Part shown: in pieces, positions 16,473-25,087 of the stretch
How positions within the stretch are numbered: the stretch's first letter is position 1
Layout: each line of letters starts with the position of its first letter
NCBI GenBank assembly: GCA_958295945.1
Contig: OY282386.1
Coordinates: 3,900,204 to 3,964,203 of the forward strand
Direction of reading: 5' to 3'
DNA length: 64,000 bases
From: Candidatus Poribacteria bacterium
Lineage (GTDB): Bacteria > Poribacteria > WGA-4E > WGA-3G
Translations under genes and position numbers: made by a program
The notes under the pieces: generated by a model
The model's input: the letters and a program-made list of their open reading frames with translations, nothing else
The model's database searches: none
Told to the model about the DNA's origin: nothing

Positions 16473-16788
16473 ATTCTTTGAAAGAGAATAGTATGTCAAA
16501 TTCCAATTAGGTGGTAACCTTAACTCATGACATTCCGCGCGGTTTACTAAACGCACCTAATACCATTTCTATAAATGTTTATTCCATTAACATTTGTTAA
16601 GAATGTCTTGAAGGACGGCACAAACTGGCAGTTTGTGGTACAAAAATGCGGCGTTTTCTATCAGAAATGGTATAACGTCCAAGGGCAAATACGTTTTACA
16701 TAACCCACATACACCCTTGACATGTTTACAAAGTCTTGCTAAAATTCATACTATTACACCGTATTTGAAAGACCAAAAGGAGAAATGG

Positions 16789-18120
16789 ATGAGAAAATTC
16801 ATAGTCATTGAAATATGTATCGTTATTGCCCTTGCTGTCGGTTTTTGGCTTGGTAGAATCACCACACCCTATAACGATTATTCACACTATTTAGAAAATG
16901 CCGATAAAGTATGGGTAAAAGCACAACAGTTGGACAGTCCACCGATATCGTTTGATGAACCCGATAAAAATAAACTGCGAAAAGTCCGAGCAGCATACCG
17001 AGAAGTGTTTGATAACTATCCCGATTCCCGCTGGGCTGACGATGCAATTTACGAGTTAGCATCACGCCTACCACGTACTGATGAGGAAGGATTCGCACTC
17101 TTTAGACGATTAATTCGCGACTACCCCGACAGTGAGTACACAGATGATGCAATGTATGCTATAGCCATAACCACCTATCGAATTGCAGAGGAATTAGGGA
17201 AAACAGGCACGCTTGAATCTCGCACCGCTTACTATGACAGAGCACTCTTCCTCTTCAATCAACTCATCGCAACCTATCCGGGCAGTATCCTTCAAGAAGA
17301 AGCACAATTATCTGCTGCAATGTGCTACTACGGTAGAGGCGATGTAAACATTGCCCAAAATCAACTTGACAATCTCAAATTGGAACTCCGCAGCCATCCT
17401 ATTATATATCGGATTATGTTCACACTCGGAAACATATACCTCGAACAGAAGGACTATGAGAACGCACAAATTGAATTCAGAAATGTTGTAGATTCTGGGG
17501 ACACAGAGCATGCACCGATTGCAAATTTCCGCCTGTCACAAGCATACTTTGGAGAAGGGCAAGCAATTGAAGTAGAAGCACAACTAAAAGAGGTTGAGGG
17601 TAAAGCCGAGGAAGCACAATCAAAATACGAGGATGCAGAAGCAAAATATAAACAAGCAATTACAGGATACCAAAACGTCATTGACTTATTTCCCGATACA
17701 CAGGTCGGCAAGGATGCACATTTCTACATCGGATGGGCTCTTGAGAAAACGAAAGATTATGATGAAGCCATCTCACGACTTGAATTCGCTATAGAGAATT
17801 ACCCAGAAAACGAAAACACAATTAATGCCAAGTACTACATCGGGCAATTAGCCTATGCAAACGACAATACTGACCGCGCCATTGAAATCTTTCAGGCATT
17901 CGCAGATGATCCAAACCATACTTATGACCATCGCCTTTCCGCACAATACCAAATCGGTGAAATATATGAAAATATGGAAAATATGGAAAAAGCAGCAGAA
18001 GCTTATGAAAAACTAATCACAGATTTTCCTGAACCGCATCAAAATGTGTCACACCCCTCACGCAGAATCACAGAAAATTTTGTCAACAAACTAAAATCAG
18101 AAAGTTTAGATAAAAATTAA
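16789..18120 (+). CDS. Membrane-anchored tetratricopeptide repeat protein
   Basis: The frame opens at 16633 but the ATG at 16789 has AAAAGGAGA at the right distance and starts a membrane anchor, MRKFIVIEICIVIALAVGFWLG. The 443-aa protein then carries many TPRs of the outer-membrane-assembly type, with repeated segments such as YPDSRWADDAIYELA, YPDSEYTDDAMYAIA and YPENENTINAKYYIGQLAY, plus a charged Glu/Ala/Lys-rich coiled stretch near 305-345. Such proteins act as scaffolds in envelope biogenesis. It stands alone, behind a putative sigma-54 promoter, which suggests conditional expression. Specific role unknown. Confidence 0.85.
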   Translation: MRKFIVIEICIVIALAVGFWLGRITTPYNDYSHYLENADKVWVKAQQLDSPPISFDEPDKNKLRKVRAAYREVFDNYPDSRWADDAIYELASRLPRTDEEGFALFRRLIRDYPDSEYTDDAMYAIAITTYRIAEELGKTGTLESRTAYYDRALFLFNQLIATYPGSILQEEAQLSAAMCYYGRGDVNIAQNQLDNLKLELRSHPIIYRIMFTLGNIYLEQKDYENAQIEFRNVVDSGDTEHAPIANFRLSQAYFGEGQAIEVEAQLKEVEGKAEEAQSKYEDAEAKYKQAITGYQNVIDLFPDTQVGKDAHFYIGWALEKTKDYDEAISRLEFAIENYPENENTINAKYYIGQLAYANDNTDRAIEIFQAFADDPNHTYDHRLSAQYQIGEIYENMENMEKAAEAYEKLITDFPEPHQNVSHPSRRITENFVNKLKSESLDKN

Positions 18121-18145
18121 TGTGAAGAATTTCTCATAAACGGTA

Positions 18146-18167
18146 GGCGAGGTTTCTTAACCTCGCC
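18146..18167. repeat. GGTTTCTTAACC hairpin repeat
   Basis: GGCGAGGTT and AACCTCGCC form a perfect 9-bp stem with a TCTT loop between the convergent TPR and PLP-enzyme genes. It could end transcription on either strand, but no T-run follows; it belongs to the same family as the hairpin at 8605-8632. Confidence 0.65.
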
Positions 18168-18240
18168 GATGCAACGAAGTAGGATTCCTGAGAAGAGTAA
18201 GGCTAAACTATTTTGTGGATATTCTGTAAGGTTCACCAAA

Positions 18241-19467
18241 TTACAACAGCGTCCCCAACGCCTGCTCAAGATCCGCAATAATATCCTCAACATTCTCCAA
18301 ACCTATTGAAAACCTAACCAACCCATCTGTAATGCCAGTCTGTTGACGAACCTCAATCGGCACAAGCAAATGCGTCGTTGATGCTGGATGACAGACTAAG
18401 GTACGCACATCACCTAAACTTACCGCCAATGTACAGATCTGCAGTCGGTTCACCAACTGTTCACCTGTTGCACGTCCACCTTTGAGTTCTATTGAAATCA
18501 TACCGCCAAAGCCGTTCATTTGACCTTCCGCAAGGGCATGCTGCGGATGACTCGGTAACCCCGGATAGCGAACCCACGCAACCGCAGGATGTTCCTCCAG
18601 ATACGCTGCGACACGTAAAGCGTTCTCACAGTGCTTTTCAAACCGTAACGGCAAAGTCGGAATACCGAGTAAGGTTAACCACGCATTGAACGGACTGATT
18701 ACTGCACCAAAGTTACGTAATGCACCTTTTTGTGCCTTGTCAATAAACCCCTTCTCTCCAACAATCACGCCAGCAATCACTGCCCCGTTTCCACTCAAGT
18801 ATTTTGTCATGCTGTGCAGCACTATGTCAATACCGAGTGGAATCGGTTGCTGTCCACAAGGTGTTGCAAATGTATTATCAATAATTGTAGTAATATTGTG
18901 TTCCTTAGCAATTTCAGCACAAGCAGCAAGGTCAACAAGTTTCAACAACGGATTCGTCGGACTTTCAAGATAGATGATCTTTGTATCTGGACGTATCGCA
19001 CTTTCGATCTTATTCGGATCCGTAGCATCCACAAAAGTCGTTTCAACACCCATCTGTGTCAGATCTTCGTTGAGCAGCTGAAACGTAGCAGAATAAAGAT
19101 TTTCCATTGCAACAACATGACCACCATCCGCTAAAGCAGTGAGTAGGGCAGTGCTAATTGCCCCCATACCTGATGCAGTTGCTAATGCGGCTTCTGCACC
19201 CTCAAGTGCTGCGATTTTCTGCTCCAACGCCTTCTGTGTCGGATTTCCCCATCGGGTATAGATATAACCGCTCTCCTCATCTATGCAGGCAGATGCACAT
19301 TCAGATGCTGATTGGAATTGGAACGTACTATTTTGATAAATCGGTGGAAGCAACGGAACACCCGTTTTTCCTGCCTGATGTTCCTGTGTCGCAGTTGGAA
19401 ACGTTGACAACGTCTCCCCAGCATGGATCGCTTCTGTGGCTTTTCCTTTATACTTTTTATTTTCCAC
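18241..19467 (-). CDS. Cys/Met metabolism PLP-dependent enzyme (methionine gamma-lyase/cystathionine gamma-lyase type)
   Basis: The 408-aa protein has the hallmarks of the trans-sulfuration group: PIYQNSTFQF, GYIYTRWGNPTQKALEQKIAALEG, ATASGMGAI, IIYLESPTNPLLKLVD, IIDNTFATP and the PLP-lysine motif VLHSMTKYLSGNG (Lys near residue 221). The order and lengths fit methionine gamma-lyase or cystathionine gamma-lyase; sequence alone does not separate them from O-acylhomoserine sulfhydrylases. The start overlaps the end of the MGMT gene by 11 nt, so the two are likely co-transcribed, although their roles are unrelated. Confidence 0.9.
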   Translation of the reverse strand: MENKKYKGKATEAIHAGETLSTFPTATQEHQAGKTGVPLLPPIYQNSTFQFQSASECASACIDEESGYIYTRWGNPTQKALEQKIAALEGAEAALATASGMGAISTALLTALADGGHVVAMENLYSATFQLLNEDLTQMGVETTFVDATDPNKIESAIRPDTKIIYLESPTNPLLKLVDLAACAEIAKEHNITTIIDNTFATPCGQQPIPLGIDIVLHSMTKYLSGNGAVIAGVIVGEKGFIDKAQKGALRNFGAVISPFNAWLTLLGIPTLPLRFEKHCENALRVAAYLEEHPAVAWVRYPGLPSHPQHALAEGQMNGFGGMISIELKGGRATGEQLVNRLQICTLAVSLGDVRTLVCHPASTTHLLVPIEVRQQTGITDGLVRFSIGLENVEDIIADLEQALGTLL

Positions 19468-20050
19468 TTAACCCCTCAACTGTATATCCCTCAAGTTTAA
19501 GCAATTGACGTTTTCGTTCAAGTCCACCACCATAACCACCTAACTTACCGTTGCTACCCACTACACGATGACACGGATTTATGATCGTAATAGGATTGCT
19601 GCCAGTGGCATTGCCTACAGCACGCACAGCCTTTGGTCTACCGATTTTCTCTGCTATCCATTTGTAACTCCGTACCTCACCATAAGGTATCTGATGAATA
19701 ACATCCCATACCGAATTCTGAAATTCTGTGCCGCCTTCTATCTCAACTGGAATCTCTTTGAAATCCACCGACTCACCAGCAAAATACGCATCCAATTTAA
19801 CACTTACCTGTTTCAGCAACCCGGTTTCTGCTGTCAATGATGGCTCAAAAAACGCAGAATCGTCACAGAATGATATACGTGAAATATGTTCTCCTACCTG
19901 AACTATGTCTATAAAACCAACTGGTGATTCGTACAGATAATTAGTCTGTCCAATTAATTGTTGAACTTCTTCTCTAACCGCTGCCTTTATTGATGGATCT
20001 ACAACCTTATCAATAATACTTGATAGTCTTCCAAGTGGTGACTTTTTCAT
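19457..20050 (-). CDS. ogt: Methylated-DNA-[protein]-cysteine S-methyltransferase
   Basis: The 197-aa protein carries the active-site motif IINPCHRVVGSNGKLGGYGGGLERK (Cys near residue 160) and the DNA-binding helix-turn-helix region YGEVRSYKWIAEKIGRPKAVRAVGNA. It removes O6-alkyl groups from guanine by irreversible transfer to the cysteine. The N-terminal 90 residues are the usual ribonuclease-H-like pseudo-domain. There is no Ada zinc domain. A GAGGT Shine-Dalgarno precedes the ATG. The symbol reflects the single-domain Ogt/MGMT type. Confidence 0.9.
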   Translation of the reverse strand: MKKSPLGRLSSIIDKVVDPSIKAAVREEVQQLIGQTNYLYESPVGFIDIVQVGEHISRISFCDDSAFFEPSLTAETGLLKQVSVKLDAYFAGESVDFKEIPVEIEGGTEFQNSVWDVIHQIPYGEVRSYKWIAEKIGRPKAVRAVGNATGSNPITIINPCHRVVGSNGKLGGYGGGLERKRQLLKLEGYTVEGLSGK

Positions 20051-20099
20051 TTTTTTATTTGACCTCTGTTGTGTTATAAGTTATGCTATACCGAAAACT

Positions 20100-20483
20100 A
20101 TGACTAAATTTGAAACTTCAGAACAACTTTTTACTTATATCAGTGAACTTTTTGAAGAAATTGCTACGTTACCAGAAGCACAGGAAGCTCTAAAAACGTT
20201 AACATTGTGTGTTCGTTTTCATTATACGATGCCCGACTGTGTGATGACGTTAACTGCAGCAAACGGTGAATACACTATCTCTCAAGATGTTTCCGTTGAT
20301 GTCACCCCCGATGTAGAACTTTCCATGACAGGAGATGTTGCACACAAATTTTGGGCAGGTGAACTCAATGTTATAGGAGCAATCACAACACGAGAAATCG
20401 GTATCGTAGGTTCACTCGGGAAAATTATGCGTCTCACACCGCTCATAAAGGTAGCAATCAGACATAACAAAGAACGTAACTAA
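20100..20483 (+). CDS. SCP2 sterol-binding-domain protein
   Basis: The 127-aa protein is close to the length of a stand-alone SCP2 domain. It shows VTLTAANGEYTIS-like strands, then DVELSMTGDVAHKFWAGELNVIGAITTREIGIVGSLGKIMRLTPLI, where the KFWAGELN and GSLGKIMRL segments are typical of bacterial SCP2 proteins. These bind hydrophobic ligands; the ligand here is unknown. It is transcribed divergently from the MGMT gene with only 49 bp between the starts, so promoters must overlap. Confidence 0.82.
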   Translation: MTKFETSEQLFTYISELFEEIATLPEAQEALKTLTLCVRFHYTMPDCVMTLTAANGEYTISQDVSVDVTPDVELSMTGDVAHKFWAGELNVIGAITTREIGIVGSLGKIMRLTPLIKVAIRHNKERN

Positions 20484-20585
20484 TTGTATATGCCTTATAT
20501 TACTATTACAAAAAACAACTTGCCCTTTAAGAAATCGATGGATCGTAGTCGCGCAATTTATTGCGCCTCTTACATTCTAATTCAA

Positions 20586-20717
20586 CAGGACTTACGCAGT
20601 TTCTCTTAAAGTCCCCTTGATAAGGGGGATTTAGGGGGTTAAAAAGACCAAAAACACTGAAATATTGCACTATTTAACCCCCCTACCCCCTTATCAAGGG
20701 GGAATGCGTAAGTCCTG
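20586..20717. mobile_element. 132-bp MITE-like inverted repeat element
   Basis: CAGGACTTACGCA (20586-20598) is exactly repeated in inverse at 20705-20717. Inside, a second long inverted repeat (CCCCTTGATAAGGGGG and its complement, with GGGGGTTAAA/TTTAACCCCC) makes nearly the whole element self-complementary. TTCAA flanks both sides and may be a 5-bp target duplication. No gene is encoded. Just upstream, 20549-20575 holds a GCGCAATTTATTGCGC hairpin also seen in altered form near 23079. Confidence 0.75.
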
Positions 20718-20797
20718 TTCAATAAGGAATTCATTTCTATAGAATTCGTATCATGCTTATTTTCCTTCTAATATGAACATACAAAAGGAGAAGTAGA

Positions 20798-21589
20798 ATG
20801 TCTACAGAAAACCTATCGGAAACTATCAATCCTTATGTCACACAATTGTGTGAAGAAGGATGGTGTGTTTTAGAAGATGTTATCCCCGCCGACGTTGTTG
20901 ATTCGGTCCGCCAAGAGGTAGATACCTCAGAAGCAGACTACGGTCAATTCAGCAAAGATAACGGCAGATGGGCACGCAATGTCATCAGTTTTATGCCACA
21001 TTTTGCTGAACATCTCGCGAATGAACGCCTCCTTGCTGTCCTACGCGAATTATTAGGACCGCAAGTGCGTATTTCCCAAACAGAGTATAAGACCCGTCCA
21101 CCACATTACAATCTGGTGCGTGCATATCACTCAGATTTCCCGTACGACCTAAACCAGAAATGGCACATCACACAACCTTTTCCATCGGCTGTTATCGGTA
21201 TCACAACACTCTGGATGCTCACAGATTTCACCACAGAAAACGGTGGCACATGGATCGTGCCAAAATCGCATGTTGACCTCCGAAATCCACGCGGTAAAGA
21301 GGATGGAATAGGTGACCGCAACCCCATTGAAGGCGAAATGCAAGCCGTTGGTAGGGCAGGCAGTGTCCTAATTATGGATAGCCGAATTTGGCATTCCAAC
21401 GCTGAAAATCCCAGTGATGGATGTCGCACAGCAGTTGTCGTCAGATATGCACCGTGGTGGTTAAACCTTGAACTCTTCGGTGTCAATACCGCAACAATAC
21501 CGGGTGAAACATTTGATAAGTTTCCAGATGATGTCAAACTACTTTTTGAACACCGTGCTGAAGATCGAGAACCAGAAGTATGGGTCTGA
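20798..21589 (+). CDS. Phytanoyl-CoA dioxygenase (PhyH) family protein
   Basis: The 263-aa protein follows an AAAGGAGAAG Shine-Dalgarno. The Fe(II) and 2-oxoglutarate sites are complete: RAYHSDFPY supplies HxD, LWMLTDFTTENGGTWIVPKSH is the core strand, and SRIWHSNAENPSDGCRTAVVVRYAPWW supplies the distal His and the 2-oxoglutarate Arg. It should hydroxylate an organic substrate of unknown identity. The downstream VOC-fold gene (21681) may be in the same unit, separated by a hairpin repeat. Confidence 0.9.
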   Translation: MSTENLSETINPYVTQLCEEGWCVLEDVIPADVVDSVRQEVDTSEADYGQFSKDNGRWARNVISFMPHFAEHLANERLLAVLRELLGPQVRISQTEYKTRPPHYNLVRAYHSDFPYDLNQKWHITQPFPSAVIGITTLWMLTDFTTENGGTWIVPKSHVDLRNPRGKEDGIGDRNPIEGEMQAVGRAGSVLIMDSRIWHSNAENPSDGCRTAVVVRYAPWWLNLELFGVNTATIPGETFDKFPDDVKLLFEHRAEDREPEVWV

Positions 21590-21611
21590 TTCACAATTTC
21601 ATGATTGTAGC

Positions 21612-21631
21612 GCAAGGTCTCCGTGCCTTGC
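21612..21631. repeat. TCTCCGTG-loop hairpin
   Basis: GCAAGG, loop TCTCCGTG, CCTTGC; preceded by TTGTAG. A single-hairpin copy between the PhyH and VOC genes with its own stem sequence. Confidence 0.7.
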
Positions 21632-21680
21632 ATAAATAGTTCTACTTACTAATTTAGATCAACGAAAGGGAGATTCTCTC

Positions 21681-22109
21681 ATGGCAACAACACTTGTACA
21701 CATCGGTGTCCGCACAACAAACTTAGAAAAGAGCATCCGTTTCTGGCGTGACGCACTCGGTTTAACAGTCGCTTCAACGAAAAACGGATGCTACGATCTA
21801 ACCGACGGTTATCACAACTTCCGTGTATTCCAACACAACGGTCCTGACCGTCCAAAACATATCGGCGGTATGTTAGACTATTTGCATATCGGTGTCCGTG
21901 TTCCTGATCTGCAAGAAGCAGCAAAACGATGTGAAGCCCTCGGATTTGAAATTACATGGGAAGGTTTAGATGGCACCAATCCTTACGACGCTAAATCCGA
22001 TGAATTACCATCTATCGCTTTCAAAGTTGAAGACCCAGATGGCATCGTCGTTGACATTACTGAACGAAACGACCAATGGCCTGGTGTTGACATAGAAAGC
22101 AAAGGTTAA
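21681..22109 (+). CDS. VOC (glyoxalase/dioxygenase) family protein
   Basis: The 142-aa protein has two betaalphabeta-betabeta modules: LVHIGVRTTNLEKSIRFWRDALGL and LHIGVRVPDLQEAAKRCEALGFEI, ending with KVEDPDGIVVDITE. His and Glu residues at the usual metal-ligand positions (H in LVHIGV and YLHIGV, E in DITE) fit a metal-dependent VOC enzyme. Reaction cannot be told (glyoxalase, epimerase, dioxygenase are all possible). AAAGGGAGATT precedes the start. Confidence 0.85.
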   Translation: MATTLVHIGVRTTNLEKSIRFWRDALGLTVASTKNGCYDLTDGYHNFRVFQHNGPDRPKHIGGMLDYLHIGVRVPDLQEAAKRCEALGFEITWEGLDGTNPYDAKSDELPSIAFKVEDPDGIVVDITERNDQWPGVDIESKG

Positions 22110-22125
22110 CCGTTAGTCCAAAAAG

Positions 22126-22147
22126 TGGCGCGGTCCCGCCCGCGCCA
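22126..22147. repeat. GC-rich hairpin between convergent genes
   Basis: TGGCGCGG, loop TCCCGC, CCGCGCCA: a perfect 8-bp stem between the VOC and metallopeptidase genes. It may act as a two-way terminator, though no T-run is present, or be a relative of the TCTCYGTG family. Confidence 0.6.
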
Positions 22148-22158
22148 TACACATCGTA

Positions 22159-22857
22159 CTAATCATCCCCACCCAAAAGACCAAAACGCGTCAGATAGTA
22201 AAGAAGTGTGAGTAAACTTGTTAAGGCTGCAGCAAGATACGTCAAAAAGGCAGCATTCAGTACTTTACTTGCATAACGACTCTCATCTGGTGAAAGCATA
22301 CCCGCTTCGTCCATGGCAACTCTGGCGCGCCGACTTGCATCCCACTCAACTGGTAACGTCACCAATGAAAACACCACCCCAACCGAAAACAAGCAGACAC
22401 CTAATAAAATCAGCGATCTATGCATGAAAAGGAATCCACCTATCATGACAAAATATGATAGATACGAGCTAATATTTGTCGCAGGTACAAGCGCACTACG
22501 TAAGTTCAGCATAGCATACCCCTGTGCATCTTGCATTGCATGGCCCGCTTCATGACATGCAACCCCAATCGCAGACAACGAATGGCTTGAATACACATCG
22601 TTTGACAACCGAAGCACCTTATGTCTGGGGTCATAATGGTCACTCAACCACCCACCCGTCTGTTCTATTTTGACATTACTAATTCCGCTTCTTTGCAGCA
22701 TCTGTGCAGCCGCTTGTGCGCCGGTCATACGATTCCGTGAACCGACTTTTGAATATTTAGAAAATGTGGATTTCGTCTTCCATGTCGCATACAGTGATAG
22801 GATAAGTCCAGGACCAATATAGACGAAATACATCGGGTCTATCCAACCAAATATCAC
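22159..22857 (-). CDS. YugP-like neutral zinc metallopeptidase (membrane)
   Basis: The frame opens at a TTG (22878), but GGAGGT lies 7 nt before the GTG at 22857, which makes that the likely start (232 aa). The protein has an N-terminal membrane segment (PMYFVYIGPGLILSLYA), a zinc-binding VACHEAGHAMQ, and two or three C-terminal membrane segments, the arrangement of the Zn_peptidase_2/YugP family. RMTGAQAAAQML and YDPRHKVLRLS are also family signatures. It probably acts in the membrane or envelope; substrate unknown. Confidence 0.88.
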   Translation of the reverse strand: MIFGWIDPMYFVYIGPGLILSLYATWKTKSTFSKYSKVGSRNRMTGAQAAAQMLQRSGISNVKIEQTGGWLSDHYDPRHKVLRLSNDVYSSHSLSAIGVACHEAGHAMQDAQGYAMLNLRSALVPATNISSYLSYFVMIGGFLFMHRSLILLGVCLFSVGVVFSLVTLPVEWDASRRARVAMDEAGMLSPDESRYASKVLNAAFLTYLAAALTSLLTLLYYLTRFGLLGGDD

Positions 22858-23010
22858 GATAAACACCTCCAAGTTCAATGTTTATATCTATAAATTATGT
22901 ATATTAAGTCTATCAAATTATACTGAAATTCAGCACAGATTTCAAATGATTCTCTGTACTGAGGGTATGTAAAGTTGTTGGCACGAACTTCTTTCATCCA
23001 TTGTAGCTCC

Positions 23011-23110
23011 AAATCAACGGTATGAATGCGCTTATGGCATTCCCCGGGTCTCCGTACCCGCCGAGTACCGCACGAGTATTCGCGCAATTCATTGTACCTC
23101 TCACATTCAT
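23011..23110. repeat. Composite intergenic repeat
   Basis: The segment AAATCAACGGTATGAATGCG near 23011 recurs at 9237 with one difference, and in both places is followed by a CGGG/CCCG or GGG/CCC hairpin with TCTCYGTR loop (here 23045-23060). It is followed at about 23079 by a decayed GCGCAATTCATTG hairpin. The remaining bases up to 23289 hold no gene I can support. Confidence 0.5.
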
Positions 23111-23289
23111 AGTCGCAGACACGCGCCGCGTGCCGTAGGCGCGCTTTTCAAGTGCGCAAGATTGTTTGAGTGGTTTCCACCCACGATTTATAGTTTGTAT
23201 CAAATGACCCATGAGTTATACTTTTAGTATGAGGTATACTAACGAGTAGATGTATTCGGATCCCCGTTAATCTATTCATGGAGGTCAAC

Positions 23290-24090
23290 ATGAATCGCAA
23301 AAAGGATACCGCCTACGGTATTAACCGGCTCGAATCCAAGAATGCCAGAGCCGCTATTATTCAGAAGATTTCATCAGACTTTAATCTAATGCCTATCGTT
23401 GCTGAAACCTACTATAAACAGATTTCTACGGACTTTGAACAACATACCGATGTGCGACTGACATCAGGACAAATCTGCTACGAGGCTGTCGCCGCTGAGG
23501 AACCCGCAGGTAAACACATCGCTTTAGCGAAAAAAATCTCCTGTCGGCTCACCCTCAATGACACAAACGCCGATCTTGAGGTCTTAGCGACTTATGGTCT
23601 CGCAGGTCTCAGACGACATCGGATCCTCCGATTGACCAAAGAAGCTTATGACCAAGATTCCTTACTGAGCTATGAGGATTTAGCTGTCCTATTAACCACC
23701 AGTCCTTCTACAGTCAAACGCGACATTCGCCAGTTGAAGCAAGAAGGATATTTCGTTATGACGCGCGGGACGAAACACGACATGGGCCCCGGCACTTCTC
23801 ATAAGACGCAGATCTTGGAGTTGTATTTCAAAGCTTATACCTTCACCGAAATCGAGCAAAAAACGAACCACAGCGAACGGGCTGTCTACCGATACTTGCG
23901 AGACTTCACACAAGTTGCTACGCTCCATCATCAAGGGTTCCCTAACGCACAGATACGTCTCATTTCCCATCTCTCTGATAGGCTAATCCGCGAGTATCTC
24001 TCGCTGTTCAAGGAATACCAACACACTGATCGCATGACCCAACTCCTTCACCCAGAACCTGAGGACACAAAAAAGGGGGACCTCTCATGA
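23290..24090 (+). CDS. DUF1670-family protein, first of a tandem pair
   Basis: The frame opens at 23278 but the GGAGGT inside its first codons is the Shine-Dalgarno for the ATG at 23290, giving 266 aa. The protein starts MNRKKDTAYGINRLESKNAR and contains SYEDLAVLLTTSPSTVKRDIRQL, a helix-turn-helix, and a second HTH-like TFTEIEQKTNHSERAVYRYLRDF. Conserved YFVMTRGTKHDMGPGTSHKTQILELYF marks DUF1670. These proteins occur with mobile DNA in several phyla, but their activity is unknown. The stop overlaps the next gene in ATGA. Confidence 0.75.
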   Translation: MNRKKDTAYGINRLESKNARAAIIQKISSDFNLMPIVAETYYKQISTDFEQHTDVRLTSGQICYEAVAAEEPAGKHIALAKKISCRLTLNDTNADLEVLATYGLAGLRRHRILRLTKEAYDQDSLLSYEDLAVLLTTSPSTVKRDIRQLKQEGYFVMTRGTKHDMGPGTSHKTQILELYFKAYTFTEIEQKTNHSERAVYRYLRDFTQVATLHHQGFPNAQIRLISHLSDRLIREYLSLFKEYQHTDRMTQLLHPEPEDTKKGDLS

Positions 24091-24971
24091 GCAAACCTCT
24101 AACACGCACGCAAATCAACGAGAAAAAATTCAGACGCATCAACGATAAGTCACTACGACAGTTGCTTATCCATCGCTTTCTCAATGACTACGGGTATGAC
24201 AAAGGCGAAGTCACTGCCACCGCCATTGTTGATGATATTCTCAAGACTGTTGAGGACTATTTCGTCATTACCCTCCCCTTGGAGAAACTCGCCACCGGTG
24301 ATCAACTCCCAGATGAGCGTTTACTCAGTTATGGACAACTTGTTTGGATGGCCGTTCCTATTGATGAACATCCAGAAAGAGGGAAGTCCATCGTCAAAAC
24401 TCGCATGAAACCCATCATCCTAACCTACCTCGCTACTGAGGATATTGAATCTTTTCGAAACGGATTTACCTCCCGACAACTGCGAATCAATCGCTTAGTC
24501 CGCTGGTGTCATCAAGCTTATGACCAAGGTGCCTTATTGACACAACTCGATTTAGCTGTCTTGTTGAACGTCTGTGATGCTGTTGTCTGTGATTATGTCA
24601 ATGAATGGCAAAAAACCACTGGCGACATCTTGCCCACTCGGGGCAACATCCATGATTTATCGGGTGCTATTACCCACAAGAAAGAGATCATCACACTCTA
24701 TCTTCAAGGACATCTCACTCCCAGAATCGCCGCAAAAACCAAACACTCTAAGGAGGCAGTTGACCGATACATTCGCGATTATGAGAGCGTCAAAGTCGTT
24801 CGCAACGCAACCGCAGATATGGATACAATCTCACAGATTACACGACTTTCTAAACGCGTTATCACTCAATATCTTGACCTTATTCCACAGCATCAACTTC
24901 AAGCTATGGATGCAAACCTTACCAATTCATCTTCAAACGATGAAACAATAGACCAAGGAGAAACACAATGA
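24087..24971 (+). CDS. DUF1670-family protein, second of a tandem pair
   Basis: This 294-aa protein is a diverged paralogue of the previous one, starting at ATG in an ATGA overlap. It shares the layout: QAYDQGALLTQLDLAVLLNVCDAVVCDYV (first HTH), LPTRGNIHDLSGAITHKKEIITLYLQ, and IAAKTKHSKEAVDRYIRDYE (second HTH). The two proteins could form a heteromeric DNA-binding complex. The stop again overlaps a following ATG. Activity unknown. Confidence 0.75.
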   Translation: MSKPLTRTQINEKKFRRINDKSLRQLLIHRFLNDYGYDKGEVTATAIVDDILKTVEDYFVITLPLEKLATGDQLPDERLLSYGQLVWMAVPIDEHPERGKSIVKTRMKPIILTYLATEDIESFRNGFTSRQLRINRLVRWCHQAYDQGALLTQLDLAVLLNVCDAVVCDYVNEWQKTTGDILPTRGNIHDLSGAITHKKEIITLYLQGHLTPRIAAKTKHSKEAVDRYIRDYESVKVVRNATADMDTISQITRLSKRVITQYLDLIPQHQLQAMDANLTNSSSNDETIDQGETQ

Positions 24972-25087
24972 TACCCGAACTCCCTGTGCCAAACGAACTT
25001 CATTCAGCAAAACCGGATAGTTTCCTTGAAAATAGGGTTGATAATCACTACCCGATTTGCTATACTTTAAGACACGTTTATCGCTAA
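24968..25087 (+). pseudogene. Truncated third gene of the DUF1670 operon
   Basis: An ATG overlapping the second DUF1670 stop (ATGA) opens a 39-aa frame, MIPELPVPNELHSAKPDSF and on. After about 29 codons another frame (from about 25057) continues with protein-like composition, TRLSLTASFLEENASDPN and TMVAKLINISIP, to about 25180, as if a frameshift had broken a longer gene. The family cannot be named. Confidence 0.4.

Noticed and set aside
18146-18167. Rho-independent terminator
   Set aside because: No T-run follows on either strand; classed as a hairpin repeat, though it may still slow transcription.
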